Positions 45,822 through 57,737 of a stretch of DNA of 64,000 nt are shown piece by piece (the stretch's first letter is position 1; each line of letters opens with the position of its first letter). Both the position numbers and the translations under genes were made by a program. The DNA is from Mycogone perniciosa. Taxonomy: Eukaryota; Ascomycota; Sordariomycetes; Hypocreales; Hypocreaceae. Below the pieces are notes generated by a model, which saw only the letters and a list, made by a program, of their open reading frames with translations, was not told the DNA's origin and searched no databases. The stretch lies in NCBI GenBank assembly GCA_025331125.1, contig JAOALB010000047.1:1-64000 (forward strand), written 5' to 3'.

Positions 45822-48318
45822 ATGGCACCAATTGAACTGGCAAGCCGCTCTGGAGGCGCCATGACGGTACGTCCAGGCCGTTCCATCACCTGGTGAAAGA
45901 GAGCCGATCAACTAATGCGTGCTGTAGAGCCTCCTGCGTCGCGCCGGCTCCGGCTCCGGCTCCGGCCCTCTGTGTCGAGCACTCTGCGTTTCCTCGGCCA
46001 GGAGATTTTCAACCGTCAAGTCGCTGCCGCCGACGTACGAACGGCTGTTCAACAAGTTTACCGATGTGCGGCGGGTGCTGGGGAAGCAGAGATTGACGCT
46101 GGCAGAGAAGATACTGTACAGCCATCTGGACAATGTGGAGGAGTCGCTGCTGAGCAACACGGATAATGGACGCAGCATCCGGGGCAAGGCGAATCTGCGG
46201 CTCAAGCCCGACAGAGTCAACATGCAGGATGCGTCTGCTCAGATGGCGCTGTTGCAGTTCATGTCGTGCAACCTTGCGAAGCCTGCGATTCCGGCAAGTA
46301 TCCACTGCGATCACTTGATTGTCGGCTCGAAGGGTGCGGGAGACGATTTGACGGCTGGTATTCAGGCGAATAAGGAGGTTTTCGACTTCCTCGAGTCCGC
46401 GGCACGAAAGTATGGAATGGACTTTTGGCCGCCTGGCGCGGGCATCATCCACCAGACGGTGCTGGAGAACTATGCCTTGCCCGGACTGATGATGCTGGGC
46501 ACAGACAGTCACAGCCCTAATGCTGGTGGTCTCTGCACCGTGACTATTGGTGTTGGAGGTGCTGACGCTGTTGAGGCCCTTGTCGGCGCTCCGTGGGAGC
46601 TGAAAGCACCAAAGATTCTCGGTGTCCAGCTCACCGGCAAGTTGAACGACTGGGTCTCTCCCAAGGATGTCATCCTGAGGCTGGCGGGCGAGCTCACCGT
46701 CCGAGGCGGCACTGGCTCTATCATTGAGTACTTCGGTCCTGGTGTGGACACCCTGAGCTGCACTGGTATGGCTACCATCTGCAACATGGGTGCTGAAGTC
46801 GGAGCAACGACCTCCATCTTCCCTTACACTGAGGCTTCTGCTCGATACCTGAAGGCTACTCGTAGAGGCCAGGCTGTTGAGAACATCGAGGCCCTTCAAA
46901 GCTTCCCTGGAAACAACACTTCAGGAGACGCCCACTTCCGGTTCCAGGCCGATGCTAGCGCTGAGTATGATCAGCTCATTACCATCAACCTCTCTGAACT
47001 CGAGCCACATATCAATGGACCTTTCACCCCTGATCTGGCCACCCCTCTGTCCAAGTTCAAGGACGTCGTCAAGGACCAGAAGTGGCCCGAGAAGCTGTCA
47101 GCTGGACTCATCGGTAGCTGCACCAACAGCTCCTACGAGGACATGACTCGAGTAGAGAGCCTTCTGAAGGAAGCCGCTGGTGCTGGTCTGAAGCCAGCTG
47201 CCGACTTCTACATCACCCCTGGCAGTGAGCAAATCCGCGCCACCCTTGAGCGTGATGGTACTCTGGAGACTTTCGAAGCGGCTGGTGGTGTAGTGCTATC
47301 AAATGCTTGTGGCCCCTGCATTGGCCAGTGGCAACGACAGGACGGCGTCACCAAGGGCACCTCAAACGCAATTCTCACTTCTTATAACCGCAACTTCCGT
47401 GGACGAAATGACGGCAATCCTGACACGATGAACTTCCTTGCCTCACCGGAGATTGTCACTGCTATGGCTTTTGCTGGATCAACCACCTTCAACCCTATGA
47501 CCGATACCCTAAAGACCCCAGACGGAAAGGATTTCAAGTTCTCACCACCCCATGGTCTTGAGGGACCGCAGACGCCTTTCGAGTCTGGCGTTGCATCCCT
47601 CGGCGTGCTCTCCCAGGAACATGACCCCAACACCAAGGTCGCCATCTCACCAACCTCTGAGCGTCTCGCTTTCCTAGAGCCCTTTTCACCCTTCCCCGAC
47701 TCCGACCTCAGCGGCCTTCGCGTCTTGGTCAAGGTCACAGGCAAATGCACCACCGATACCATCTCCGCCGCAGGCCCCTGGCTCAAATACAAAGGCCACC
47801 TCCCCAACATCAGCACCAACACCCTCAACACAGCCATCAACGCCGAAACCGGCGAGGTCAACGTCGCCTATGACCTCGACGGCTCCAAGCACACCATCCC
47901 TCAACTCGGCCAGCTCTGGAAAGACCGCGGCCAAGAATGGCTCGTCATCGCAGAGCACAACTACGGCGAAGGCTCCGCACGAGAACACGCCGCCCTGCAG
48001 CCGCGGTACCTCGGCGCCCGCGTCGTGCTGACCAAGTCCTTTGCTCGCATCCACGAGACGAACTTGAAGAAGCAGGGCGTTGTGCCCCTGACCTTTGAGA
48101 ACGAGGCTGATTATGACAAGATTTCCGCGGGCGATGAGGTCAGTACCGTTGGGCTCTACAAGATGCTCCAGAACGGTGGAAAGGGCGATGTGCAGCTGCG
48201 TGTGAAGAGGGCCAATGGCGAGGAGGTGTTGATCCCCACGAAGCATGTGGTTAGCAAGGACCAGGCTGGGTTTATTTTGGCGGGCAGTGCGTTGAACTTG
48301 CTCTCCAAGGGCATTTGA
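45822..48318 (+). CDS. Mitochondrial aconitase, Aco2/AcoB type
   Basis: Two exons (45822-45866, 45928-48318; intron 61 bases, GTACGT..GTAG) encode 811 residues. Exon 1 gives MAPIELASRSGGAMT, and the following arginine- and serine-rich SLLRRAGSGSGSG..SSARRFST looks like a mitochondrial presequence. Aconitase features: HCDHLI, GTDSHSPNAGGL, and the three FeS-cluster cysteines in GSCTNSSYED and NACGPCIGQ. The swivel domain has EHNYGEGSAREHAALQPR. NRNFRGRNDGNP (Gly in place of the Ala usual in the main TCA aconitase) points to the second, Aco2-like paralogue. In yeast and Aspergillus that paralogue is tied to lysine biosynthesis (homocitrate dehydration). That role is inferred from the paralogue assignment, not shown here. 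Confidence 0.9.
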
Positions 48319-48895
48319 TGTAACTTGAAAATATATCCATGAGAAGTTGTTGAGAATAAGATAAGAGGGTGATTCGAGAGACTATCAGATAGAGATAGTA
48401 TTGGGAGGCTTTTTTGGAGGTATGTGGGTTGGCGTCTGGTTCTGGAAAATTACGATAGAACTTGGACGTTGAGGACGCTCGTGGAGAAAGAAATGTGCAT
48501 ACAGTTTTGGAGGTACACCTTGAGCAGAAGTTCCTTTTGTGTTCCATTGCATGTCAATTATTGTTCTAACCCTCATCTAACTGAAGCCGCAACTGGCTTC
48601 ATATACGTTGCTAAGTCCCGATCCAGCACCTGATAAACCCCAGCTCTGATGTCTATAAACATCGACTTGCCTGTCTGGATGATAGGACCCGGGTATCCCC
48701 TAGTGAAACGCCATGAGATTGCAACAATTGTACCAACGCCCGTGATGAAATCATTATTCCTAGCCGCATGATTTCAGAAACCTCGCTGAACCCCAGTCGT
48801 ATATGCAGTGTTACTCTAAAACCATCGTCCTCTTCGAAACAGTTGTAGCCGTTGGAAAACCCGCTTCCGAATCTCTCGGATAGTATATAACTAGG
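48319..48895. other. Convergent 3' region
   Basis: Lies between the aconitase gene (+) and the unrecognised gene at 48896 (-). No additional gene seen. Confidence 0.4.
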
Positions 48896-50971
48896 TCATG
48901 GGTGCCTTTTCTTCGAAGTACCCTGGGCATCTCCGATAAGATTTCGGAAGTGATCCCATGCTTGCTGGTTCCGGTTCTTAGCTACTCGCTGACGGAGAGC
49001 ATTCTTGGCTTGGTTCTCTCGATGCCATGCACAAGCCTTTGCCCAGGCAGGATTCTGAAGCACATCCTCCGGCAAGTTCTCTGGGGCGACATCGCCAAAG
49101 TCCATGATCCGGTCGTAGATCCATGGCTGCGGTGCCGGGCGCATCGGTGTCGCACCTGCAGCTGATGCCTGGTTTTGCTTCTCTTCTTCGGCCTTTTCTT
49201 TTGCCCGGAGCCATCGTTCCCTTTCGACAGCCTTGCCAAACCAAGCTTTTCGTCCGCCGCGGGCTTGTATCTCCAAAGCCTTCTCTCTGTGCCATTCCTC
49301 GGACCGATTGTGCAGCAGGTGAATAGACGGGTTGGCATGAAGGTACAATCTCTGATCGTCGTTAGAAGACATGGGCGTTTTCGGCCGAAGATTCGTTGGC
49401 ACAACAACGCCTTGTGGTGGCCGCATACCAGCTTGCGCATAGATCATTGCATCAAACCCCGCAGAATCAAAATTGAGAACCTTGGCTCTTCTTCGTTCCT
49501 CAGCGGTCATTCGGGATGGCGGCTTGACCTTATTCACCATCGATATATTTTTCGTTGGTGTAGTAGGAGCCATGGTGCGACGTTTTGAGAGACCCGTGGA
49601 TGATAGTTCGTCACTGGATATTCCCGTAGCCAAGACAGGCTGATTATGCAGAGAGTTTGAAGAGTGGGAAGAGGATGCATGCGGAAAGAAATCGACCGCA
49701 AATACGGCCCGAGTATGTATCTGATCCTCTGAGACCCGCCAAGAATTGGATTCTCTTGAACCCATTGTTTCCATTGTGGGTGTTATTGATGCCCCTCTCG
49801 AACTTGTCAGATTGGGCTCAGATAATTGCCTCGCTCCTCTGCCAGCTGCCGATTTCTCCAACAACTTTTTTGTGCCCTTTTCGGGACTTCCCATTTGTCT
49901 CGAAGTCCTCGTCATCTTTGGCGAGACATTTTCAGCTGAAATCAATTTCGAAATAGGAATCGATGATTCTCGCCTCTTAGGAGCGACTGATGCCAGCATT
50001 CTCTTACGAGGAGAATTTGAAATAGCTACATTTGTCCTATCCGAGGGATGCGGAACAGTATATGGATTTTCGACCTGCGTTCGCCTCGTTGGTTCTTGGG
50101 GAATATCAGATCGAGGGCCTGGTTCCTGAGGATCAGTTGAGTCCCGCCTTCTCTTGCCTGGTGTCTCAAGTAAGACATCTGAACGAACTTCGACAAAGTG
50201 CACATGTTCAACCCGAACAGATGTCTCAAGCTCATGGAGGTGCGTGGGAACGGAATGGGAGAGTTCTTCAGGCGGCCTTGAAAGTTTGGTATTCACTGAA
50301 TCCAAACATGATGATATCACAGTGTGGTCATTGGTTTTGTTGGACAGGGTTGGATCCTCCGGACCATTGATGGTTTTTGATACATGACTCTCCAAGTTAT
50401 CCTGGCGTAAAGCATAAGGGTTTGCCGAGAAGCCATCGCCATTGGCACGAAGAATATTCAAATCTCCATTGGAAAGGGACTTCTGGATGGTCGATGATGT
50501 GAATGAACCAGTTTGGGGATTATGATTGAAAATTAAGGTATTCATAAAGAAGGATTCTGCCTTTGTTGGTTTTGGGAGTTGAGATGCAGCCTGGCCTGAC
50601 GTTGGAGATGTGCGTCGCTCATCATGGTTATCAGGCAGACCTTCTCCTGGCGTACAGCCGTCCTTGACATTGGCGAGGACAAATGAAGTTGAATTTTGCG
50701 AATCTGCAGGTTTCTGAGGTGACTCAAGCCTGACTGGTACAGGACCGCCCCCACTTCGTCTCACGGAGAAGCCTTTGGTTCTCCTTGCCGTATGTCTAGT
50801 TCTGCTTCCTGAGGGACGATTTGAAGCATCCGAACCAGGGGGCGCTGTCCCATCTTGGGGAATCGGGTTATTGGCGAGATGCTTGCTGCAAAGGGATGAT
50901 GTGAGCACGGTTTTGTCACATTCCCAAACGGAACATCTGCCCCCGACCCTTGGTGTTTCATTTTGATTCAT
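48896..50971 (-). CDS. Unrecognised 691-residue protein
   Basis: A single uninterrupted frame. The N-terminus has a possible small metal site, CSVWECDKTVLTSSLCSKH (C-x4-C-x9-C-x2-H). Residues ~40-490 are serine/threonine/proline-rich and look disordered, with many basic SPRKR-type sites. Residues ~505-690 are a more ordered, charged and Trp-containing module: AKVLNFDSAGFDAMIYAQAG, LYLHANPSIHLLHNRSEEWH, EIQARGGRKAWFGKA, and a helical tail with PAWAKACAWHRENQAKNALRQ. I cannot name a family. Length, frame openness and codon use make a real gene very likely. It is divergent from the SCY1/Cex1-like gene across 1.7 kb. Confidence 0.75.
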   Translation of the reverse strand: MNQNETPRVGGRCSVWECDKTVLTSSLCSKHLANNPIPQDGTAPPGSDASNRPSGSRTRHTARRTKGFSVRRSGGGPVPVRLESPQKPADSQNSTSFVLANVKDGCTPGEGLPDNHDERRTSPTSGQAASQLPKPTKAESFFMNTLIFNHNPQTGSFTSSTIQKSLSNGDLNILRANGDGFSANPYALRQDNLESHVSKTINGPEDPTLSNKTNDHTVISSCLDSVNTKLSRPPEELSHSVPTHLHELETSVRVEHVHFVEVRSDVLLETPGKRRRDSTDPQEPGPRSDIPQEPTRRTQVENPYTVPHPSDRTNVAISNSPRKRMLASVAPKRRESSIPISKLISAENVSPKMTRTSRQMGSPEKGTKKLLEKSAAGRGARQLSEPNLTSSRGASITPTMETMGSRESNSWRVSEDQIHTRAVFAVDFFPHASSSHSSNSLHNQPVLATGISSDELSSTGLSKRRTMAPTTPTKNISMVNKVKPPSRMTAEERRRAKVLNFDSAGFDAMIYAQAGMRPPQGVVVPTNLRPKTPMSSNDDQRLYLHANPSIHLLHNRSEEWHREKALEIQARGGRKAWFGKAVERERWLRAKEKAEEEKQNQASAAGATPMRPAPQPWIYDRIMDFGDVAPENLPEDVLQNPAWAKACAWHRENQAKNALRQRVAKNRNQQAWDHFRNLIGDAQGTSKKRHP

Positions 50972-52643
50972 GTCCAGAGGTTCAATGAAACTAAAACCCC
51001 AGGTGGAGGAGCCTTATGGAAGAACATCACATTCCAAAGGGAATTGGTCCGCAAGATTGACAAACCACACAAATTTCAAGTCAAATCTGCACGAAGGATC
51101 AACGCGTGGAGCTGCACGCGTGATTCATTCGGTACAGTCCGTAATGGAACCGTAAAGGTTTAAAGAGTGGATCCTAGATGATATTTTCGTTAGCGAGCTG
51201 ATAGTAAAGTAAAAAAGCAAATAGATGGAATAGAGGGCCTCGATTCGTTTGCAACGTCAGATCTTTTCAGTTTATTTTTGGACTTCAAGCCGGGAACAAC
51301 AACGGCTACGAAATCAAATGTTTTCCTTGAGGCAGATTGACCTTGGAGGTTACCTGCTGTTCATCGCGGCCTTTGGTCTGAATCTGTGGAGAGCGCGAAG
51401 ATAGAGACTCCGTGTGCGATGCCAAAATTCTATTTACATCTCTCAAGTCTGCAAGGGACAGGAAATGCGAAATATGTCCGCTGAAATGCGACATGAGTGG
51501 TGTCCTCTGACGCGCCTTCAGACAGACAAAGTGCCTGTCGTTGGCGGGCATCACGAGAAGGAAGGAAAACATAGGATAGCGTGACCAGGAGGCTCCGTTT
51601 GGTCAGACCTTTTACCATGGGCATCATTCGAAACGACGAGGAAGTGAGGATATGGTCCGCGGGTGCGGAAAATGAGAAGATGGCCAACGTACCAAACGAT
51701 CGATAAAGGCACCCGCTTGCTCTCCCTTGTTCTATGCGGTAGATGGCGATGGCAAGCCTCTCCCTCTCAATCGCGGACCAGTCCTGCTAGCCGCGGTCTG
51801 AAGAATCGCAATCGCCCAGGAAGTGAAAAGGGCCCTGGGCGGACGCGGACGAGGCGGATAGAACACCGATCTTAGCGCCAATAGACGAGGCGTCGCGCTC
51901 TCTCCGCAGCCGCGAACGCTTCAGAGGCGTGAAAGAAAGATAGAGAGAGAAAAGAGAGTGTGTGAGTGTTCAAGTACTACGTGGCAAGACTGCCAGAGAG
52001 CCGTTGTTGGCTCAGGCACCAGACATATTGATGTGGCCCAAGCGTTAGTAATTCGCTGATAAAGTGCTATCCTGGTTTATCCGCTGGCGACTGGACGAAA
52101 TATAAACGCCATGTATTACATAAGCCCAGCCTCCCAGCCTCGTTTGCTTGTGGCGTCGTTGCAGATGAGCTTGTGCTCTGTGCTCTGTCACTGCTGTCCT
52201 GCCAGGAGAGACATGGCGTTTGAGACGTCAGCTATCCTGTCCTAGCGAGCACTCCACAGCCTTACCAGTATACAGGACGGAGTACTACTCCTCCATGCTT
52301 CGTATATACTACGAGAGTATATCTAGATACTAGGGAGTATACTGCAGCGTAATACGAAATACACGTATGGAGCACGAAAAACGGATCGATCTGCTGCTAT
52401 CAATACGGCTTTGCTTTGGTGGCTTGAGGCGATGCCCTGTATTTTGACACGTGCTAGCGCGGGGCAGGCGATGAGCCATCCACGTCGTCAATCTCAACGA
52501 CGTGTTCGTGTTCGTTAAAACAATTCCACGCAGCCTCATCGTGTCGCTCTTCGCAACTTTATAGCGCAGTTCACTTTTAATTAATACTCTTCTTTTCCTT
52601 GGACAATCTGTCGCTGCTGCTCCCACGAATTCTTCCCTCTACC
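50972..52643. other. Divergent promoter region
   Basis: About 1.7 kb between the unrecognised gene (-) and the SCY1/Cex1-like gene (+). No supportable gene. It holds a CGGAGTACTAC word near 52277 and AG-rich simple sequence near 51930-51965. Confidence 0.45.
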
Positions 52644-55313
52644 ATGGACTTCCTCAAGTCTGCGGTGGCATCCGCCATGTCCCAGGGGCCTCCGTTCCCC
52701 TACACCTTTGGCGACAAGGTCGACGTCGACGAATCCATCTGGACTCTGTATAACGGGACGAGGAAGGTTAGCTGGCCGATGTATATCTGAATAAGCCCTA
52801 TTCGGCTCCTATTGCTAAGCTTCGTGTCGCAGGAGGACGGGTCGAATTGCAGCATCTTCTCCTTCGACATCACGACCAAAAGGAACCATCTACCGCTGGC
52901 GAAAAACGCCCTAAAGAAGCTGCGAACACTAAGACATCCGGGCGTCATCAAAGTGCTGGAAACTGTTGAGGTACACGAGGTGACCACCCTCGGGTGCGCC
53001 ATGGAGCTGATTATTGGGGCTAGACAGACACCTACATTTACATCGCCACCGAGCGCGTCGTTCCCCTGAGATGGCATGTTCGAAGAAAAAGCCCAAGTCC
53101 CGAGACGATTAAATGGGGACTGTTCACTGTAGCAGTATGACAAGCTCCAAAGGCCCCAATACTCTGTGCCTGACCGTCGCTGATTGGAGTGCAGAACACA
53201 CTGAAATTTATCAACAGCGACGCATCCTCGATACACGGTAGCCTCAAAGTCGGATCCATATATACCTCTGAAAGTGGCGAATGGAAATTGGGAGGCTTTG
53301 AAGTTCTGAGTAGTGTAAAGGACGACGAGTCTGCGATTTACGTCAGTTCTGGTCCCATCCCCCAGCAGAGTTGGCTGATTGCTGATGGTTTTCCAGAGAT
53401 ATGGTAGCTTGGTGCCAGATTCAGGTCGATACTCGCCTCCTGAGCTTGCCCAAGGCGGTTGGGATGTCATCAAAAAGAATCCTATTTCTGCTGTGGACTC
53501 ATTCAACTTCGGAACGCTCATTTTCGAAGTTTTCAACGGGGACTACCAAGGCGCGGACCAGGTTGGCCAGACCAAAAATGTCCCTCCTTCAATGCAGTCG
53601 AGCTACAAACGCCTCTGCAATGCCAACCCTAAAGCGCGTATAAGTGTTGCTAATTTCCTTGATCAAGGAAACCGAACGGGCGCCTTCTTTGACAGCCCCT
53701 TGATCAAGCTGACGGAAGGGATAGATAACCTTGGTGTGAAGAACCCTGAAGAGCGAGAGGAATTCCTGAGGTGAATACTTGTCTCATCTTTCTCAAGGTT
53801 TCCCAACTGACATGTGCTGCAGCGATCTAGAACAAGTCACTGACGACTTCCCGGAAGAGTTCTTCAAATCCAAGGTTCTCCCAGAACTCATGAAATCAGT
53901 AGAATTTGGCGGCGGCGGCCCTAAAGCTCTTGGGGTAGTCCTAAAGATTGCATCCAAGCTGCAAGGGGAGGATTTCGAGACAAGGATAACTCCCTTTATC
54001 GTCCGAATATTTGCCAATCCTGACCGTGCCATTCGGGTCTGCCTGCTGGACAGCCTTCCCTTGATGATAGAACAATTGCCACAGAAGATTGTCAATGACA
54101 AGATCTTCCCACAACTGGTGAGCTTATTCCCGCCATTATGTGTCTCTATAGCTAACAGATGTGTAAGGTGACGGGTTTCACGGATGTGGCCCCCGTGGTT
54201 CGAGAGCAGACGCTGAAATCAGTTCTTGTCGTTATCAGCAAGCTCTCGGACCGTACCATCAATGGTGAACTTTTAAGGCATTTGGCGAAGACGGCAAATG
54301 ATGAGCAGCCTGGCATTCGAACAAACACTACTATTTGTCTCGGTAAAATCGCCAAGAATCTCGGGACATCGTCAAGGTCAAAAGTATTGATAGCTGCCTT
54401 CACTCGCTCACTCAGGGACCCTTTCGTCCACGCAAGAAATGCTGCTCTTCTGGCACTGGCAGCTACAGTTGAACACTTTAACGAAGATGACAGCGCAAAT
54501 CGCATCTTGCCGGTTATCTGCCCGGCGCTGATAGATAAGGAGAAGCTGGTTCGAGACCAGGCGTCTCGAGTCATGGATGTATATCTCCAAAAGATCCGAA
54601 AAGGTGCAGCTGCAATGCCAGAAAGTGCTCTACCTCCACTACAGGCTACTGAAGGGCCAGCTGCTCGGATGAGCACGCCGCAGCCAAGCGGATCTTCTGG
54701 GGGTGGGTGGGCAGGCTGGGCTATCTCTTCATTCACAAACAAGCTGTCTGCTGTGGCTGGGGATATGCAAACCGCAAACGGCTCACCAAGCCCAGCAGCG
54801 ACACCCTCCGGAACTACTCCATCGCTGGGCCCCGAGGCCAAAAAAACTCTTGCACCTTCCGCTTCATCCCTGCATCGCCAAGCCGTGAAGCCACCGACGG
54901 CATCGGGCGTGTCATCACCTGGCGCCAGCGCAGTGGCTGAGTCCTTCTTTCCGGATAATGATGATGATGCGGAGAATGCATGGGGTGACCTAGGAGACGA
55001 TGATGAGACCTTTGAATCACCATCTGAAACTGTCACATCTAAACCCCCTGCTACCGCAAGTGCTACGCCTTTTGACGAAGACGAGCCTGACTTTGCGGGT
55101 TGGTTAGCGGCACAGGCGCAGAAGAAATCCGGGCCCAATAAACCTTTACCCAAGGGACTGTCGAAATCTGCAACGGCCAAGAAGCCTGCCACAACAAAAC
55201 CTATATCCAAAGCGGCCACTAAGCCTGCAGCGAAACCAGTAGTTGCTAAGAAGATAGATATGAAGCCGAAAGAAACGGATGGCGATGACGATGGTTGGGG
55301 GGACGGCTGGTAG
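52644..55313 (+). CDS. SCY1/Cex1-like pseudokinase
   Basis: Seven exons (52644-52766, 52833-52970, 53024-53134, 53195-53341, 53397-53770, 53823-54117, 54168-55313) encode 777 residues, all junctions in phase. The N-terminal ~300 residues are a degenerate protein-kinase domain (DESIWTLYNGTRK, LRHPGVIKVLETVETDTYIYIATE, WKLGGFEVLS, RYSPPELA) lacking a visible catalytic HRD or DFG, as in SCY1-like proteins. Residues ~300-590 are HEAT-like helices (DPFVHARNAALLALAA). The C-terminus is acidic, Trp-containing and low-complexity (ENAWGDLGDDDE, ending DDDGWGDGW), as in yeast Cex1. Cex1/SCYL proteins act in cytoplasmic tRNA export and in Golgi/COPI traffic. Which applies here is inference. Confidence 0.88.
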
Positions 55314-55848
55314 GATTTGTACATTTGAAATTCGTAAAGACATGCCCACTTTTCGCGAGGGGCTGGTTTTGTTAGTCACCCGCCTCTCTGTTCTGCAGCC
55401 CGTCTAACCATGAATCGACGGGATCACCAGGATGATTTTGGTGATAATCTCACACTCATCACTGTAAAGCAAAGTAGACTTCACGATATTGTTGGTCATC
55501 ATCTGGACAATGCCGTACAACCCAGACTGTACCATCCAGAGACTCTAGCATACCTATATAGAGAATTGGCAGCCGGTTGCACGGGTTGATGTCTTTCGGT
55601 TGCGTTCTCTAGATAAGCTAGGGGCTGACGAAATCGATCACAGGCATATATAACAGTCTGTTTGCCGCTCTTTTCCTTGGTTGATTTGCCTGTTGTCAAT
55701 GCCTAGCCACGACTTGCTGCCCAGGTATTGATAATGGCGCATTTCGCGAGCTTTTCCCGCTCGGGAGGGAGGCAATCATTAGGAAATAACGAGGCTATAC
55801 GAAGTAGCTATATTAGGAATTTAAGATATGCCCTTGCGTAATATAAAA
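55314..55848. other. Gene-free interval
   Basis: Holds the 3' region of the SCY1/Cex1-like gene. No gene seen. It is followed directly by the inverted-repeat element. Confidence 0.4.
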
Positions 55849-56381
55849 TATCAATCACAGATCAACAGTATAAGGGCTCATTGACAGATGCATAAATGAT
55901 AGAATTCGACACTCTTGCTGATCCTAAGTTAGGTGGGAAAATGTCAACCTCAGTAACGGATTATTCCACATCACGGCACATTCCACAACATGACACATTC
56001 CTTCATTCCAACGCACATTCCTTGATTCCCAACTAGCTTGCAATAACAGCCGGATCCGTAAGTCAATGACGATATCATGACAGTCAGATTTCCTAGATTT
56101 CCTAGATCCGGATGGTCATGATCAATTAGTTAGCAAGTTTTCATGTATTTAAGCAGCCGCTTTTCCCACCTAACTTGGGATCAGCAAGAGTGTCGAATTA
56201 TATCATTTTATGCATTCGTCAATGAGCCCTCATACTGTTGATCTGTGATTGATAGAAAAGCTGCTGCTTAAATATATGAAATTGCTAACCATCCAGGTTC
56301 TCACTATCCAGGATCTCACAGGCTTGCTAGGAATAAAGGAATGTGCCGTGATGTGGAGTTATCCGTTACTGAGCTTGACAT
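55849..56381. mobile_element. Interleaved inverted-repeat (foldback) element
   Basis: Two inverted-repeat pairs are interleaved. Pair A: 55849-55941 and 56161-56254, about 93 bases each and roughly 93% identical in inverted orientation (TATCAATCACAGATCAACAG ... GGTGGGAAAA and its complement). Pair B: the outer part 55941-55985 pairs with 56337-56381 (ATGTCAACCTCAGTAACGG and its complement), and inner parts such as 56128-56164 pair with 56256-56289. The order is A-left, B-left, A-right, B-right. B-left contains the dispersed 186-base repeat also found at 13349. No transposase gene is present, so it behaves like a non-autonomous foldback/MITE-like element. Confidence 0.85.
55941..56126 (+). repeat. 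Dispersed repeat, copy 2
   Basis: 186 bases nearly identical to 13349-13534. Here it forms the larger arm of the inverted-repeat element. Confidence 0.93.
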
Positions 56382-57026
56382 AAAAATAATCGTTATGATG
56401 TATTACATCAAATTTGCTCAGCCGTGCTTTTTAAATGCGCGGCATCACGCGCGCCTATGAGGAGCCGACGACACTCCTCGCGTACCCACAAATTCATGTA
56501 TGTAAGATTTATAATTAAGATTTATCTACGAAGTACTATCAGTTTAACTCCTAACCAGAAAAAAAATCTCCATTTTCCCCTTCTCAGTTCCTTATTCTTT
56601 ATCAAGTCATTGTCACGTCACTCTCATACCGTGTAGCCTAGCCAATGCATGATTTTACTAGCCCTAATCACTCGGCAATCTTATGTGAACCTCACCTTCT
56701 GCTCACAAATGAAATCATATTGGGCAAACCTTGTTACAATTCTAGTAGGTCTGGACAAATTTAATAGGGCCAAAGGCTTACACGCCATGTTTATATAGTC
56801 TCAGAGAAGAGGAAAAGGCACGTGAACTTTTGATTAATTAACCTCATAGCTTGGACACCACATGCCATTTTCCTTATCCCAATAAATCGTATAAGAGAAA
56901 GAGAGATAGTTTGAAAAACAATCAAAGTCTTAGAACACTTTGGTGAAAGCAACACGGTTTCATAAGCATACAACAGCGAGCTAACTTCCTTTACTAGATA
57001 CCTGTCTGATGGACGTCTAAAAGAGT
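56382..57026. other. Gene-free interval
   Basis: No gene that I can support. AT-rich 3' flank of the secreted-protein gene. Confidence 0.4.
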
Positions 57027-57737
57027 CTAATTTATCTGACCAAGCAGGACAAGCAAATCCTCGTTGGTCTGGCATTGAGCATCACACTTATCAACCGGGG
57101 GCAAGTTGTCTCGTTCATTGTCCTGTGTAGCAGGTACAATAGCCTTAGCCAAGGCGGTGATTTCGGCGTTTCCGAAAGCTATCAGTTGCTTCTGGATTTG
57201 CTCCAATACGAGTTTATCCGGGCCGCTCTTGGAGCGGGAGATAATATCGATGCTGGCAGGGGTCTTTGTGAAAGCAGTGAAGGTCGAATAAGTAAGCCGA
57301 TAGGCAACATGGTTGTTGTCATAGCCCCAGGCCAGAACCTCAAGTTCATCAGTTGCACCAGTCAAGATACCGGTTCCAGCGTAGGTGTAGACATCAGTGT
57401 AATTATTCGAAGGGGTGTCCACGCCATAAGAGGTAAACACGGTGTTGTTGCCGGGGATCTGGAAGCTTGAGAGGTCGCTGCGAGGACCAGCGGGGTGTTT
57501 TTCGTCGAGTGGGCCAGTGAAGTAGTGAAGATTGCGCTGGAATGCATTGGCCGACGAGGAGTTTGTTTGATACCAGTAGCCAAAATCCCATCCCAATGGA
57601 ACTGGGGCCCAGGCTGGAGGACTTTGCTGAATGGTTGGAGGGAGTCGAACATGGACGGTAGGACTGACAGGAGTTGCCAATCCTCCACTGGAGAGGCCCA
57701 ACAGAGCGAGGGTTGAAATGATTTGCTTGGCGGACAT
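57027..57737 (-). CDS. Secreted protein of unknown function
   Basis: A single exon of 236 residues with a clear signal peptide (MSAKQIISTLALLGLSSGGLATP). The mature part has N-glycosylation sequons (in TNSSS, GNNTV and NNYTD), aromatic-rich segments such as LGWDFGYWYQTN, AGTGILTGATDELEVLAWGYD and YRLTYSTFTAF, and a two-cysteine C-terminus (KCDAQC). I do not recognise the family. It is probably extracellular or cell-wall-linked. The gene stands alone in a ~5.5-kb gene-poor stretch beside the inverted-repeat element, and looks intact. Confidence 0.78.
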   Translation of the reverse strand: MSAKQIISTLALLGLSSGGLATPVSPTVHVRLPPTIQQSPPAWAPVPLGWDFGYWYQTNSSSANAFQRNLHYFTGPLDEKHPAGPRSDLSSFQIPGNNTVFTSYGVDTPSNNYTDVYTYAGTGILTGATDELEVLAWGYDNNHVAYRLTYSTFTAFTKTPASIDIISRSKSGPDKLVLEQIQKQLIAFGNAEITALAKAIVPATQDNERDNLPPVDKCDAQCQTNEDLLVLLGQIN

